Assembly: GCF_905475465.1 (NCBI RefSeq)
Contig: NC_062250.1
Span: forward strand, 4,734,501-4,798,500
Length of the DNA stretch: 64,000 nt
Reading direction: 5' to 3'
Origin: Pieris napi
Lineage: Eukaryota > Arthropoda > Insecta > Lepidoptera > Pieridae
Shown here: positions 1 through 11,175 of the stretch, in pieces
How the letters are laid out: each line of letters begins with the position of its first letter
Numbering within the stretch: position 1 is the stretch's first letter
Notes under the pieces: generated by a model
Database searches by the model: none
What the model saw: the letters and a program-made list of their open reading frames with translations, nothing else
Told to the model about the DNA's origin: nothing
Program-made: the position numbers and the translations under genes

Positions 1-104
1 AGGTGTTTGAACTAATGAGGAGCTTTTAAAATTGCTGAAATTTGGCTTTTAAACCAGCACACGTAACTTGACAGGAAAAGCTACTTTTTCCTTGTGAAAG
101 AATA

Positions 105-1375
105 GAGGAGAGTGACCAAATATGGAATACCATTTTGATTTTTAGGCATAATTTCCACAAGTGTTATAAATAAAAAACTTTTTGTGGTAATTATTAACAA
201 TCATATATTTGCACTTAAGTTTGTAGTAAGTTTAGGTTTTATTGATTAGTTTAAGGTAAGAAAAAGTTTAAGAAACTAAATAACGATTTAGGTACCTAAA
301 TATGGAATAGGTACCCCAAATATGGAATACTATAAACACTATCAAAAATTAACCTTTAAAATACACGAAACTATTTGGAAACTTGGTATAATATAGAAAG
401 GTACATAATTTTTTTAGAAAAATCACAAATCCAGGTCATCCATCCATCAAACTCTGGCACAGCGCAATCATTACATGCCCAGAGTCCACACATAAGATAC
501 TTGATCCATGTTTCCCCATGAGTATCATTCGAAAACAGCACACCACAGAAAATACACTCCGAATTTTCAGATTCTAGAGCTGTATATCCTATCAAGGCAT
601 CGGGTTCACTGTCAGCATCAAAAAGCATCACCTCCTCATCATCTAAATTAGGCTTAGTCTTCTGTTTTGGTTTTTTTCCTTTTGATATTTTCTCATTCTG
701 TTTTTTGCCAACACGACAGTTTTCTTTCCGAGTGTAGTAGCTGCGGCTTCTCCTGGAGAAAATTAGTTTTTCTGACATAATCAAAACAAAGTAGATCTTG
801 ACACATCATAGTATTTTCCAGCTTTTAAATAACCCATTTGTTTCTCTCTTACTAATTACTATTACTTCCGCCATTTGCTCTGAATCCATTCTTTTCGCTT
901 TTCTTTCGAGTTGACGCCCGCCATTTTGGTAAAACATTAAAAAAATATATAATTAACAAAATCATCATGTCAGCTGATACTTCAGAGAACCAATTATGGA
1001 ATAGTCCATAATTGGATACTGTGATCTGTCCATATTTGGAATTTCCAACGATTTCAAACTGACATTCAGATTTTTATATTTAAGAAAGTAATATCATCTA
1101 ATACCGCTAAAACATACAAAAGAACGTCTAAACGGTCTCTAAATGCTATAAAATCAGTAATGTGTGCACTTTCTTTACGAAAAATAGTAGCGACAAAACA
1201 AAAAACTGTCACAATGACGAAAGCACTTGCTCAACTGACATGCTACAACTTGTACGCGTAAACGGGAGTAAATAGAGACAGAAAATCATTGTTTATTGCG
1301 TATGTGAGTTTGCATTTGGGAGAAATAGGGGTATTCCATATTAGGGATACTATCCCATATTTGGTCACTTTCCTC
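105..1375 (-). mobile_element. pogo/Tigger-like DNA transposon remnant with TA target site
   Basis: The two ends are inverted repeats: the left end begins GAGGAGAGTGACCAAATATG at 105, and the right end, read on the other strand from 1375, begins GAGGAAAGTGACCAAATATG. TA dinucleotides flank both sides (103-104 and 1376-1377), as in Tc1/mariner/pogo insertions. The motif TATGGAATAC recurs inside the ends (near 121, 301 and 326) with further variants near 995 and on the opposite strand near 1332, as subterminal repeats. The only coding remnant is on the minus strand at 371-784. At 1.27 kb the element is too short to encode a full pogo transposase, so it is an internally deleted copy. Confidence 0.75.
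371..784 (-). pseudogene. C-terminal remnant of a pogo/Tigger-like transposase with Cys-rich zinc-finger tail
   Basis: An open stretch of 137 codons. It has a basic segment rich in KKPKQKTK, an acidic segment (DDEEVMLFDADSEPD), then a PHD-like cysteine cluster with CIFCGVLFSNDTHGETWI and CGLWACNDCAVPEFDGW. Insect pogo/Tigger-type DDE transposases often end with such an acidic linker followed by a C-x2-C...C-x2-C zinc-binding tail. No DDE catalytic core or DNA-binding domain is visible upstream, so only the tail of the protein survives. It lies inside the TIR-bounded element 105-1375, which supports the reading. A host zinc-finger gene is less likely. Confidence 0.6.
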
Positions 1376-1664
1376 TACTATTCTACGTATGAAAGTAGAA
1401 AATTGCTTCCTTCATTATTACGCTTTTGATACTACCGAAAGGGTATGCCTTTAGAAGGCCAACGGTACACTTTGAACTATTGATACGAAACACGTTTTAT
1501 TAAACTACTAACATATTTTTAATTTAATCATGGATCTTTTTAGAAGGCTTGCTAAATGGAAGATCTTAGCTTAAATATTATGAAAGAAATAGAAAGAAGT
1601 GTTATGTCCCTATGAGCATGATTTAATTGGGCAGGTACACTAGTTTTTTTTTGTAATAAGGTGA

Positions 1665-2000
1665 AAATGCGCTGACGCAGGCCCGCGCCATAGTCGAGGA
1701 TGACGCGGGGACTGTGGGACTAGGTCTACACTCAAAGCCCTCCGCTATTTAGAGGGTTAGCGAGACCCCACCAACTTAAAACACCTCAGCCCTTCACACG
1801 CCCTTAAGATGGGCCCGCCAGGTCCGCCAGGCATTTTACCCACGGGACCTGGGCTTATATCAGATATAGAAATTTTACAACCTTGAACCACCGGCCAGTC
1901 TACGGTCATCCCCAGACCTCTCCCTCAATCGTTCAGCAGCCTCCTTCAGTATTACATGCTCACAGAAGGAGACCATTGCACTCTAGGAGCTTCACTAGAC
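1665..2000 (-). mobile_element. 3' end of a non-LTR retrotransposon (jockey/R1-like), minus strand
   Basis: This block is clearly more GC-rich than its surroundings. On the minus strand a short frame (1976 to 1875) reads SFCEHVILKEAAERLRERSG and then stops. This resembles the C-terminal tail of lepidopteran jockey/R1-like polymerases (FCE..M..KEAAER-RER). Downstream on that strand is a GC-rich 3' UTR-like stretch with GGGGTCTCGC and GCGCGGGCCTGCGTCAGCGC. It is a 5'-truncated LINE copy with no intact coding region. Confidence 0.5.
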
Positions 2001-2249
2001 TATGGTTCTACGTAACATAGTTTATACAGTAATAAGGTAAAATATCATAAATTAATCCATTACAGGGAATTAAACCGCAAATTTCACTTTACCAACAAAA
2101 TTACTTCCACATTAGCTCTGATTAGTTTTACCAATTGATTTAACTGCACATTCAAATAAAACAGTTATCGCTAACCAGATACTGAGCCTCATGAAGTGAC
2201 TCTTTATCCAACATCTAGATAAATTTGTGTGAACTGATGGATTATGCTT

Positions 2250-2365
2250 ACTATACACACTATGTGGAACCACTGAAGAATTTCCGTTCAAGAAAAGAAC
2301 GTACCAAAGTTTAAAGGCCGGTAACGCACTTGCGAGCAATGTGAGTGTCCATGGTCGGCGGTATG
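2250..2365 (+). mobile_element. Truncated non-LTR retrotransposon tail (WNQLPTEVF family)
   Basis: Shares the recognisable tail ACACTATGTGGAACC...TTCAAGAAAAGAACGTACC...AAAGGCCGG.AACGCAC..GCGAGC...GTGTCCATGG.CGGCGGTAT with the copies at 7962 and 31276. In coding copies this translates as the end of a LINE polymerase (MWNQLPTEVF...FKKRAYQFLKGRQRT). This copy has lost internal bases and is not open. Confidence 0.55.
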
Positions 2366-2867
2366 TATTAATGCATTTTTAAGTTCATTTAAATGTCATT
2401 TAAATAAAGTCTGAGAAATGTTCGGATAATTTCATATTGTTGAATAAATTCGACAATTAAAATAAAAATGTTTGTAAGTTATAACCTCTTGTCAATGTTA
2501 TATTTTGAGTATTTCGCGTGGTATTGCATTTTTTAATTTAATTATTTGAAATAATTGCACTACCGCACGTAGGCGAGGCGTTCGATATTAATTAATAAAC
2601 ATCGGTAGCATGAGAAAAAACGCAAGTGATTACCATAAACCCGTCTTGTGGAACATGACCTCCGATACAATTGTAAAGAAACTCGTTTCACCGCAAAGGC
2701 AACGTTCGATAAGGTGCCACGCCCTGAAGATGTAATCAAATAGTATAATTACAACACTTTGGCCAGGCAACAAAATTAGTAATAATTAGAGCGCCACACG
2801 CCTGAATTACGTAAATAGAAGGTTTTACAGTTTCAGGTGAACAACAATTTTTATCACCATTGTCCAA

Positions 2868-3030
2868 TGATAGGGACAATAACGGGCCAATGTCTACTTG
2901 ATAAACATCTTTTTGTCCTAGGCGCGACAGATGTGCAGAGGCTGTTTCAGCACAGAGGAATCAGTCACCCACGTAGTTCTGGAATGCGAGGCTGTGCAAC
3001 GTGCAGAAATCGAATCCATGAAGACTGCGA
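2868..3030 (+). pseudogene. Fragment of LINE RNase H/C-terminal domain, frameshifted
   Basis: One frame reads GTITGQCLLDKHLFVLGATD. After a one-base shift the text continues EESVTHVVLECEAVQRAEI. This pattern (G-H/Q-C-L-x2-HL..LG-x-TD...C...EE-x2-HV-LEC) is typical of the RNase H-like/C-terminal region of jockey/R1-type non-LTR retrotransposons. The frameshift near 2940 shows it is a dead fragment. No flanking RT domain is visible. Confidence 0.5.
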
Positions 3031-3309
3031 AGTACCCAGGAGAGCGTCTAAGTGTCTATTGAGAGTCTAAGTGCGGAACCTTAAACCATACTTATCACCA
3101 TTGTCTTAAACAATTGCCATTCGCTATAAGCTAGAAATGGGTGTTAGGTTAGATCAGGGATAAAATTAAGTTAATTAATTTAAGTTAGTCGCTGACCTAG
3201 ATATATTAGACAGTAGAAAACCTGACCTTTTTTTTTTAAACAGGGACCCTACATCCAAGCCTATCAGGCACTCAATCTCGCAGACATGTGACCGAGTGGC
3301 TAAGCAGAA

Positions 3310-3373
3310 GGGGAGTGTCGAAATCTCCCTTTTCTTAAAAAGGGGAGTGTCGAAATCTCCCTTTTATTAAAAA
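3310..3373 (+). repeat. 32-bp direct tandem duplication
   Basis: GGGGAGTGTCGAAATCTCCC followed by a TTTT.TTAAAAA spacer occurs twice back to back (3310-3341 and 3342-3373), differing at one base in the spacer. No gene is nearby. Confidence 0.85.
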
Positions 3374-3490
3374 GGGACATTATAAACTTAAAGGGTTGGC
3401 GAAAACTACTCCGGAAATATCGTCATAAAATTTATGGGCGCTACCCGCGTTTCTTCTCGTGCTATTTTTAATGAGAGTTTAGTTTTTTTA

Positions 3491-3725
3491 ATCAAATCAA
3501 ATCAAAATCTATTCATATAGGTAACACCATGTACACTTACGTCAAAAAAGAAACACATATTAAATGCTTCTAATTTTATATTTGCTGCCTGTTCTTAAAT
3601 CAAGGGCGTAGAACGGAAGAGAAGAACTGGCAATAAACTCTCCGCCACTCTTTTTAATCGCCAAGTTATTTGTTTTACACAATGTTTGTAAGGAGCTGCA
3701 ACCATTACACCATGTTTCACATGAC
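3491..3725 (-). mobile_element. Non-LTR retrotransposon 3' end with (TTTGA)n tail, minus strand
   Basis: Read on the minus strand it ends ...GGTAACACAATG-like...ATATGAATAGATTTTGATTTGA with a repeated TTTGA tail. The same text occurs on the + strand at 44225-44400 (AGAACTGGCA, GGCGTTCATAAGTGTACA, TTGATTTGATTTGA). Shared 3' ends with a simple-repeat tail in opposite orientations are the mark of 5'-truncated LINE copies. Confidence 0.6.
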
Positions 3726-5317
3726 ATATTAAGTAATTAATAGTTAATTAATAATAATAACAAAAATTAAAAACAAAGATTTGTCCTCTATCATATTACA
3801 AATAATAAACTTTGAATTGCTTACCATTTTTAAATTAAGTGGAATGTTGACGAAAAATATTAAACTATATAATGAGGCTATAAATAACCGTTACTCATTC
3901 AATTAAGAAAATAACAAAAACAAAATGAATTTCGTTTGTCGAAATTTCGCATAATAAATACCATAATTTAATTTTTTTCATCGATTTATATTTTTTCACC
4001 TTGGCGAATAGCCCTGAACTGAACAAACAGTGGGATAATTTCTGGTAATACAGAGCGTGAGAATTGATCTAAATAACTTAACAGAATGTTTTAATTTTCT
4101 TTAACAATAAATTGGACTGTCAAAAGTAAAGTAAAGCTGACCCGGCAAACGTTTGTTTTGCCATGTATATTATTTCTAGGAAACATTTTTTTAGTTCAAT
4201 AAAAATAACTATCTACAATAATAAAAAATAGGGGTTGATCGTAAATGGGTAAAATTTAGGGGTTGTATGTATTTTTGTATGCTGTATCATAAAAAAAAAA
4301 ATAATAATAAAATAAACAATATTTTTTTGGGGTGGACATCCCTTATCACTTAAAGGTTTGAAAGATAGATCGAGACGTTTCGGAGGAGTATGGTAACTAA
4401 CATTGTAACACGAGATATATTTTATATATAAGATGATATTGTCTGTAACTTTAAGAAATGTAACTAGTAACCACACGCGAAAATACATTTTCTGAGACAG
4501 AATCGTGTGTGATAAATTTGATGTTTATAACATTAAAGGGTATTAATTAAATTTTCAGCAACAACGTAAAGATAGCATTTTTTACAAAGGTAAATGTTCG
4601 GAACGATAATAAAGATTAAGCAGATTGCTAAAATACGGAAAGGCGTATATCTCCGACAAGTGCACGGGGTTCGAACCTAAGACCTCCTAAATGAACGTCG
4701 CACTCAATATAAATATTTTCAACGAACGCAAATTGCCATTTTGATCTATTAATAATTCACAAATTTCTTGAAATTAAGAATTGATAATAATCAATTCAAA
4801 TCGCCAACATGCCGCTGCGCATACGCATACGGCATTCCTATTAGGAGTTTTGATAAATTATAGTAGTAATAATCATTGATTTGCAAGAATATGGTACAAA
4901 AATTTTATGATGGTTTTAGTCATTAATCATGGTTTACTCAAAAACAATGATTCATTTTTAATGTATTATCAAGCTCATAATGTCCTACAGTTGGACAATT
5001 CGTTTTCATTCGTAAACAAAGGTAAATAGATATGTCAACAAGTCTCCAAGTACTGACCTTGTATTTTAAGTGGTCCACAGTTTTCTACTACCGTGTGATA
5101 TTGTGAAACTTTCTAGGCATTGCAATCATTAGAAAATAGTTGATGTAACATGTCAACACGGGCATGTAACGAAGTTAGGCACTAATGGAATTTTGTCGGA
5201 ATTTTTAAAACAGCAAGAAGGAGAACGTAGATGTCAGCCCTGGTACTCTGAAATCCCAATAGAATCACGACTTGGAACCACGTCGAAACACCAATTTATG
5301 GAGTCCCAATGTTGTTT
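3726..5317. other. AT-rich intergenic DNA, no feature recognised
   Basis: Both strands were read. There are only short open frames, poly-A/T runs near 4290-4330, and no splice-flanked coding text, tRNA fold or terminal repeats that I could support. Confidence 0.6.
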
Positions 5318-5486
5318 TTGATTTGCTATTTGAAAAGAGTACCGAAAGTTTTTTACGCCGGCTTTTTCTCTCGGCCTACACCCTCTGTCTTCTTTGCCGA
5401 TGAGTAGGGAAAATTCAAATTTAATGACGTGGAATAAGTGATACATGTATCTTATGTTCCATAATAAACATATTTTATTTTTATTT
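5318..5486 (+). repeat. Dispersed repeat copy (also at 29205-29345)
   Basis: The segments GATTTGCTATTT.AAAAGAGTACCG, GTTTTTTACGCCGGC, CCCTCTGTCTTCTTTGCCGA and CATGTATCTTATGTTCCATA recur in order at 29205-29345. Both copies end in AATAAACATAT and a T/A-rich tail, which suggests the 3' end of a retroposed element. The family is not identified. Confidence 0.6.
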
Positions 5487-5865
5487 TACAGAGTGCGTAT
5501 CACATATCTTTCTAAAGTAAAGCGGTCAATGAAAAATTCAACATAAATTCACACGCCGAAATTATTTTTTGTAGACAAGTGACTTGAATTTACAAACGTT
5601 AATTAGAATAAAATGAAGAGCTCGTTACGTCATACGCCTTAATTATTCATTTCATAGATAAAAATATAAAATATTTCGCGAATTATAATTAGACTTTGAT
5701 AAGCTAATTGAATTGTTATGTAATCAAGCTGTTGTTTAAACAGACTTTGGTACCACGTTCGGGTGAGTTAAATATAATTTATATAATAATAACCGTTAGT
5801 ACATAACAGTGTTTGAACTCTCTCTTTTAAAAACAATACAGAACAAAAAATAAAATAAATTAGTG

Positions 5866-5990
5866 GCGTTTCAAATTTTTTAGGTCTAAGCCTCATTTCT
5901 GTATATCTTTCATTATCATTTGTGAATCTAATAGGCAAGTAGGTAGGTGCGAAAAAATTCATTAGTGCACAGCCGAAGATCGAACTATCG
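5866..5990 (-). mobile_element. Decayed tRNA-derived SINE fragment, minus strand
   Basis: It holds the SINE body segment AATAGGCAAGTAGGT and the B-box/head side (GTGCACAGCCGAAGATCGAAC) seen in better copies such as 12846-13138. The middle of the SINE is deleted. Confidence 0.55.
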
Positions 5991-6276
5991 ACTCTAAACT
6001 TTTAAATTAATCGTGTAAGTACACAAAAGTATGTTTTATTATAAAATTGTCCCAACGTTGTCAATAGTTTTCCTTTTTAATAGAAGCGTTTTTAGCACTG
6101 TGACCGGATTTAATTTATTAAATTTTCTTTTCTTTTAACCATGAGATGCTTAAGCATACCAAAGACAATTAATGCTTAAAATTGTTAGAATTAATCAAAA
6201 TAATTATAAATGTTTCTTTAACTTTACTAGAAGGTTATGGATGACCAGCTTACCACTTAATTGGTAAAATTACTAA

Positions 6277-6322
6277 CAGCCCTGCGATTCTGTAACTCAC
6301 TTTTCGAACTCACACAGCAATT
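6277..6322 (+). repeat. Single arm of the long-inverted-repeat MITE
   Basis: CAGCCCTGCGATTCTGTAAC followed by TCACTTTTCGAACTCACACAGC matches one end of the palindromic MITEs at 9359, 14075, 33694 and 49123. The second arm is absent, so this is a broken or solo end. Confidence 0.7.
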
Positions 6323-7961
6323 CTTCTTTCTTATGAATTTGTTACCAGGTAAGCGATTTCCGTTAAAGTTTTTCTGCATTACTGGACGTGCGGTCTTACT
6401 TTAATGACATTTATATAAGTGAGAAATATTTTAATAATGTATCAGTAACTTTATCCAAAACTAGTGCATAGTTCGATTATGATTAATCATCCATCATAAC
6501 TGAGTATGTCCTATTTATTTACATATTCAATTAGGAAAACATTACGAAAATTGACAAATTACAACCTCAACGGACAATGATGTATTACTATTAACTTGAT
6601 AGATTAAACTAACGAATATTATAGTTAATTGAGGAAGAATGTTTACAACAAGGATATGAATGATCGAAAAAAATCTTACGGTTTAATTTCTTTAATTATT
6701 ACATTTATACTATATTATTTTATATTTAGTTAAATTCAGGTTTAAAGAAACATTATTTAATTTATTCATTAATCATAGGTAAGCTACAGCCTTATAAATG
6801 TACGTATACTAAGCTTAAATTGGTAATAATTTATATTAATAAATGAATGGGTGTAATACGGACAATTTTGTTTTATACGGACTGAACAGAAGGGGACAGA
6901 CGGATTGATAAGAAACGACGATCCAAATCGTGATCTGTTTATACGCTGAGTGCAAAATTTATTTATTTATTTACACTTCGTTGCAAATAAAAGAATCACA
7001 ATACATAAAAATTATAAGGGATGCAACGGGCGGCCTTATCGCTAATAAGCGATCTCTTCCAGGCAACCCTAGTTAAGAGAAAAACTAAAAAAAAAAGAAA
7101 CATGATGCGTGCGAGAAGTGCAGAATCCTTAATCTAAAGTAATACAAAAAAAAAGAAAAAATATTAATAACAAACTAAAAACTTAAAAGCTAATCTTACA
7201 AATACATGAACAGCGAATAGTGATGTAAAAGGAAACATAAGAATTCATCTTAGTTAAATTGTCTTTATTTTGTGTCGTTTTAAATGTACTAAAATAAACA
7301 AAATAATATATAAATAGATGATATACTACATAATATATTACCATAATAGATGACTACAACCTTTTATTCTGATTTTTGTATGTATTTATTAACCTAAAAA
7401 CAATTTAGTTGTATTAGTTTATACGTATATTACATCCAAGTGTATTTATTTTAATTCAAATTCCCAATTATTCTTACTTACCGGTAGAATGCTACTGCCA
7501 TCCGGTAGCACTCTGAGATGAGTTGGGTTGGATGTACCAGAAGTGGTATAGCAGAAAGTAATTCAGTTAAGTTAATACTCTTTATCAGTGTAACAATTTA
7601 ACTCTTAAATGTAGAAGTACATCCAATGTTGGAAACCAATTTTAGCGCAACATAAGAGAGCCTACCTAATACAGATTTTTAAATTATTATGTATATATTA
7701 TTGTGTATTTTCTGCTAATTTAGTATAGTAATAATTTATATTGATAGTGATAATGATTAACAAATACGATATAAATAAGAATTATGGTGTCCATTACAAG
7801 TAGGATGTATCAGTCGTATACGAATTATAGATTTTGGATAAATTATCTATGAATGTAGCAATTACGATTATTTTGAATATAAAATTTTGGTATAAATTTA
7901 TTTAATGCCTAGAAACTATGTAATCACTTGCAAAGCCAGACCAATCAAGTAGTAATAATAT
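6323..7961. other. AT-rich intergenic DNA, no feature recognised
   Basis: Very AT-rich sequence with simple TTTA-type repeats (near 6958-6975) and A-runs near 7085-7160. No coding region, RNA gene or terminal repeat could be supported. Confidence 0.6.
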
Positions 7962-8153
7962 ATGTTAATTCTGTTGGAACTGGAACTGACCACTGAAGTA
8001 TTTCCGAACCAATTCGACTTAGGGTCCTTCAAGAAAAGAGCGTACCCATTCTTAAAAGGCCGGCAACGCACTCGCGAGCCTTCTGGAATTAAGGGTGTTA
8101 ATGGGCTGCGGTATCATTTATCATCAGATGCCTGCTGCCCGTTTGCTCTATAA
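7962..8153 (+). mobile_element. Non-LTR retrotransposon polymerase tail, open for 63 codons
   Basis: The frame reads LTTEVFPNQFDLGSFKKRAY and then FLKGRQRTREPSGI before a stop, followed by TATAAAAAAAAGG. This is the C-terminus plus poly-A end of a lepidopteran LINE whose other truncated copies lie at 2250, 15430, 20995, 21990 and 31276. Only the tail is present. It abuts another repeat at 8160. Confidence 0.7.
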
Positions 8154-8159
8154 AAAAAA

Positions 8160-8470
8160 GGGTGCGTGTACTTATGTACGCGCGTAAGAAGTTATACTAC
8201 TGTGGCATTATTAAAAATAGTTTTTGATTGCATGCAAATAATTAATAAGAATGAAATAATCAAAGACTTCAAATAAATATTTATTATTATTCTCTTACAT
8301 TAAGTGTAACATAAATTCTATTATTATTCGAGTGTTGTTTTTAAATTATGTCCAATGCATCATCTTTCGTGGGCAACTTCATTCTGTAAATTTTGTGTCA
8401 CGGTGCGCGCGCATCGTAAATTTAACTCTCATCAATTTTTCCTAACGCGCCTAAAGAAGTATAACTTCAA
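8160..8470 (+). repeat. Dispersed element, family B (GTACGCGCGTAAGAAG end)
   Basis: It begins GGTGCGTGTACTTATGTACG and ends CGCGCCTAAAGAAGTATAAC. The same ends and internal pieces occur in reverse orientation at 29488-29853 and 45895-48000. CATGCAAATAATTA and GTCACGGTGCGCGCGCATCG are shared internal words. Ends with AAGAAGT near both termini suggest a non-autonomous DNA element, but no coding region is present. Confidence 0.55.
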
Positions 8471-8637
8471 AAATTCGGTAGTAAACAGATAAATGCTTAT
8501 CGTTCCTGACTTGTTTATCCTCTTTTATTGTGAACGGCAATTTACTTAATACGTAGTGTAAGTAACTTTTGAGTAAACTGATGTAATATTGTTATTCTTT
8601 TAAAAATGCTTTACTATACACTTGATTACGAAAAATA

Positions 8638-8795
8638 CCAGTGGCGCTACAACCTTTTACGTCTGGGAATATGTGTATCTGTTTCGTAATCTTTTGTTTT
8701 TTATCATGCAGATAGACAGCATTCTGGCACACACTGTTGACTTTGTGAGTCTACGGCATACCAGGTTTCGTTGGTATGTTATCCTTCACCGTACG
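8638..8795 (-). mobile_element. Truncated tRNA-derived SINE, minus strand
   Basis: CAGTGGCGCTACAACCTTTT at the left matches the 3' tail of the SINE family (reverse of AGCGCCACTG). The body continues through a degenerate GTTGACTTTGTGAGTCTACG to a CTTCACCGTAC segment, where the copy breaks before the tRNA-like head. Confidence 0.6.
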
Positions 8796-9358
8796 TGCAA
8801 GTGGATATGACCAGAAAGAAACTTCATTGATAAATTTCTAAAGCTTTAGCGTACGGACAACACTTCTGCATACAACTCTTTGGTGACTTACATATACAAT
8901 TAGTTTTTAAAACGCGCCATCGATTCCGCCTATTCAAGTTAAAGACATACAACCAACGGTACTGATCACACAAGTTTTGCCGCAGTGGATTCTTGTCGTA
9001 TCTTAACAGGTTCAGGGTTAGACAAAGTGCTGCCTGTCCTTGTAGCAATACAACTTAAAAGACGGTGTTACATTTCCTGACCGACTGTCCAATGTATAGA
9101 TACGACTGGTTGACACTGAACAAGCTATGGTAATAAAAGTAACAGAGACGAACTTAAAAGAAATAATTAACAATAGATTAAGAGGCATCTTTTTGGAATT
9201 TGCTGTAAGGGTCATACAAAAAGTTGTTAAAAGAAATAGGTAGTAGTCTTAATCATCTGGGTTACCAACACTATATACGTAAGTTATTGAATACTTCCGA
9301 CGACAACATAGTCGGGGAATTAGCTAGAAAATATACGTACAATAAATACAAAAAAGAA

Positions 9359-9555
9359 CTGCCTTGTGATTCTGTAACTCACTTTTCGAACTCGCACAGC
9401 GGTTTTCCCAAATCGCAATAAACAATAAACTACAAGCTCCCTCCTTATCAGATTGCCAAATCGTAAAATGACTGCTTCACGACTGATTTGAGCTCGACCG
9501 CCGCTGCAAAAACCGCTGTGCGAGTTCGTAAAGTGAGTTACAGAATCGCAAGGCT
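9359..9555. mobile_element. Long-inverted-repeat (fold-back) MITE
   Basis: The left end CTGCCTTGTGATTCTGTAAC and the right end GTTACAGAATCGCAAGGC are mirror copies. The arms run inward through AACTCGCACAGCGGTTTT. The left arm is shortened by a deletion. It belongs to the family at 14075, 33694 and 49123. No coding capacity. Confidence 0.8.
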
Positions 9556-10019
9556 GCTCCACATAAAAATTGCCCTGCATGCCAGTTCACCTATTCTACA
9601 TGAGATATAGTGAAAAATGAACTTCCGAAGAATATTCGAAAATGCACTGGCACATTAAGGTTTTAGTCAACGGGTAATGCAACCTCTGTGTTGCTATTAA
9701 AATGTAATTACAATTTGTACTTCAATTAATTAGTAATTAATATTGCCCTTTCAGTATAATGTATTTTTTCTGTCCTCAAAGTATTACAAATATAATCGAA
9801 TAATGCTAACTAGTTAATTGATAAAGGCACAATTTAACCTCGATTGTGAGCATCGACCTTTGCTGCAATTGTAAAAGCTGTTTTCTGCAATTGATCACAA
9901 ACTTATGGTAGAAGATTGAAAGGTATAGGGGGCATCGTTGACTTGTAGAACCATTGACTATCCGGGAAGTCCTTAAGTGGCTGAAATTAAGGAGTTTATA
10001 CTATATATATATGTATATT

Positions 10020-10345
10020 ATATCATCTTGTTTAGATTTCCGAGAATTAGAGGGAGAGAAAAAGGAAGATATGCAAGGAATTTAATGAATTTAATTATCA
10101 TTAAAATATTAAGTGTCGAAAATTAATACAATTTTTTTTTTTAATTTATTTCTTCGGTTTCGTAAACAACTTGGCTTTACGAAATTTTAATTTTAAAAAT
10201 AGAATTTGTATAAGGTAATTCGTCTCAATCGCTCTCTCCCTTTTCTTCGACAACGCTGCACATCTTCGTGACGCTAATATTATTTTGATTGCGTTTCATC
10301 CGTAAAATTTATCCTCAGGCGCCCAAATAAGTTTCATTTCAAAAA
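10020..10345 (+). repeat. Dispersed repeat, family A
   Basis: AGATTTCCGAGAATTAGAGG, GGAATTTAATGAATTTAATT, CGCTCTCTCCCTTTTCTTCG and CATCTTCGTGACGCTAATAT occur in the same order as in the fuller copies at 36469-41861 (interrupted) and 51143-51641. This copy lacks the left GAAGTGAAACTTC end. The right end (AAATAAGTTTCATTTCAAAA) is decayed. Confidence 0.65.
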
Positions 10346-10954
10346 TCATTCAAATTATTCAATCAAACAATTTTGTATACAAGCAAACATATAACCATTA
10401 CAACGATTCATTTTTAAACATTTGATTGCACACAAAACCGCAAAATTAATGTTCTAAGCTCTCCAAAAATTCTGTATTACCACATATGTATTCGCAAATT
10501 TATTTTCCCAAACAATCTACAGGAAACCACTGAAATCAGATCTGCGTAAGTAGACATTTTAGCAATATGGTGCAATTAAATGGAATACCAATATTATGTA
10601 CTTAATTATTAATGAATTCCGAATGTCCAATCAACTGCGCATGAAAATGGGTCAATTATATGTATGGAATGATATCAGTCGATTTTATAAACTTGTTATT
10701 GATCTGTTTACCATTTACCACATTAGAAATACTGATATATTATATATATGTATATTGAACAGGGCTACACGCTCTCTTCTAGACTGTTGGTGTCCATTTA
10801 AAAACGATTTAGCGAAAATAATGACTTCCGTATGTCAACATTTAATGCATTTTTCACGTCCATTCAGGCTTAGTGATTGTATCTTACATTTAGACTCAAA
10901 AACAGGTGGAGAGTGTGAGAATGCTGTCTAGTATACTACTACTACTAGTACTTG

Positions 10955-11175
10955 TCTACTATATAAAAATTAGTCGGGTTTTCCTTCCTGACGCTATAAC
11001 TCCAGAACGCACGAACCGATTTCCACGGTTTTGCATTCGTTGGAAAGGTCTCGGGCTCCGTGAGGTTTATAGCAAAATTCAGGAAAAATTTCAACAGAAA
11101 AGCGGGATCATCAAACGAAATGTTACATAAAACGAAGCCATCTGGTGGCGAAACGGAGTTCGCCGAGTTTGCTAG
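10955..11175 (+). mobile_element. Short Helitron-like non-autonomous element (candidate)
   Basis: It starts TCTACTATATAAAAATTAGT and ends GAGTTCGCCGAGTTTGCTAG followed by T, the TC...CTAG|T form of Helitron ends. The text CTATAACTCCAGAACGCACG is a common lepidopteran short interspersed motif of this type. The left flank is G, not the expected A, so the exact start is uncertain. No Rep/helicase coding. Confidence 0.45.

Noticed and set aside
4213..4488. 91-codon minus-strand frame
   Set aside because: Low-complexity, I/F/Y-rich translation of AT-rich DNA.
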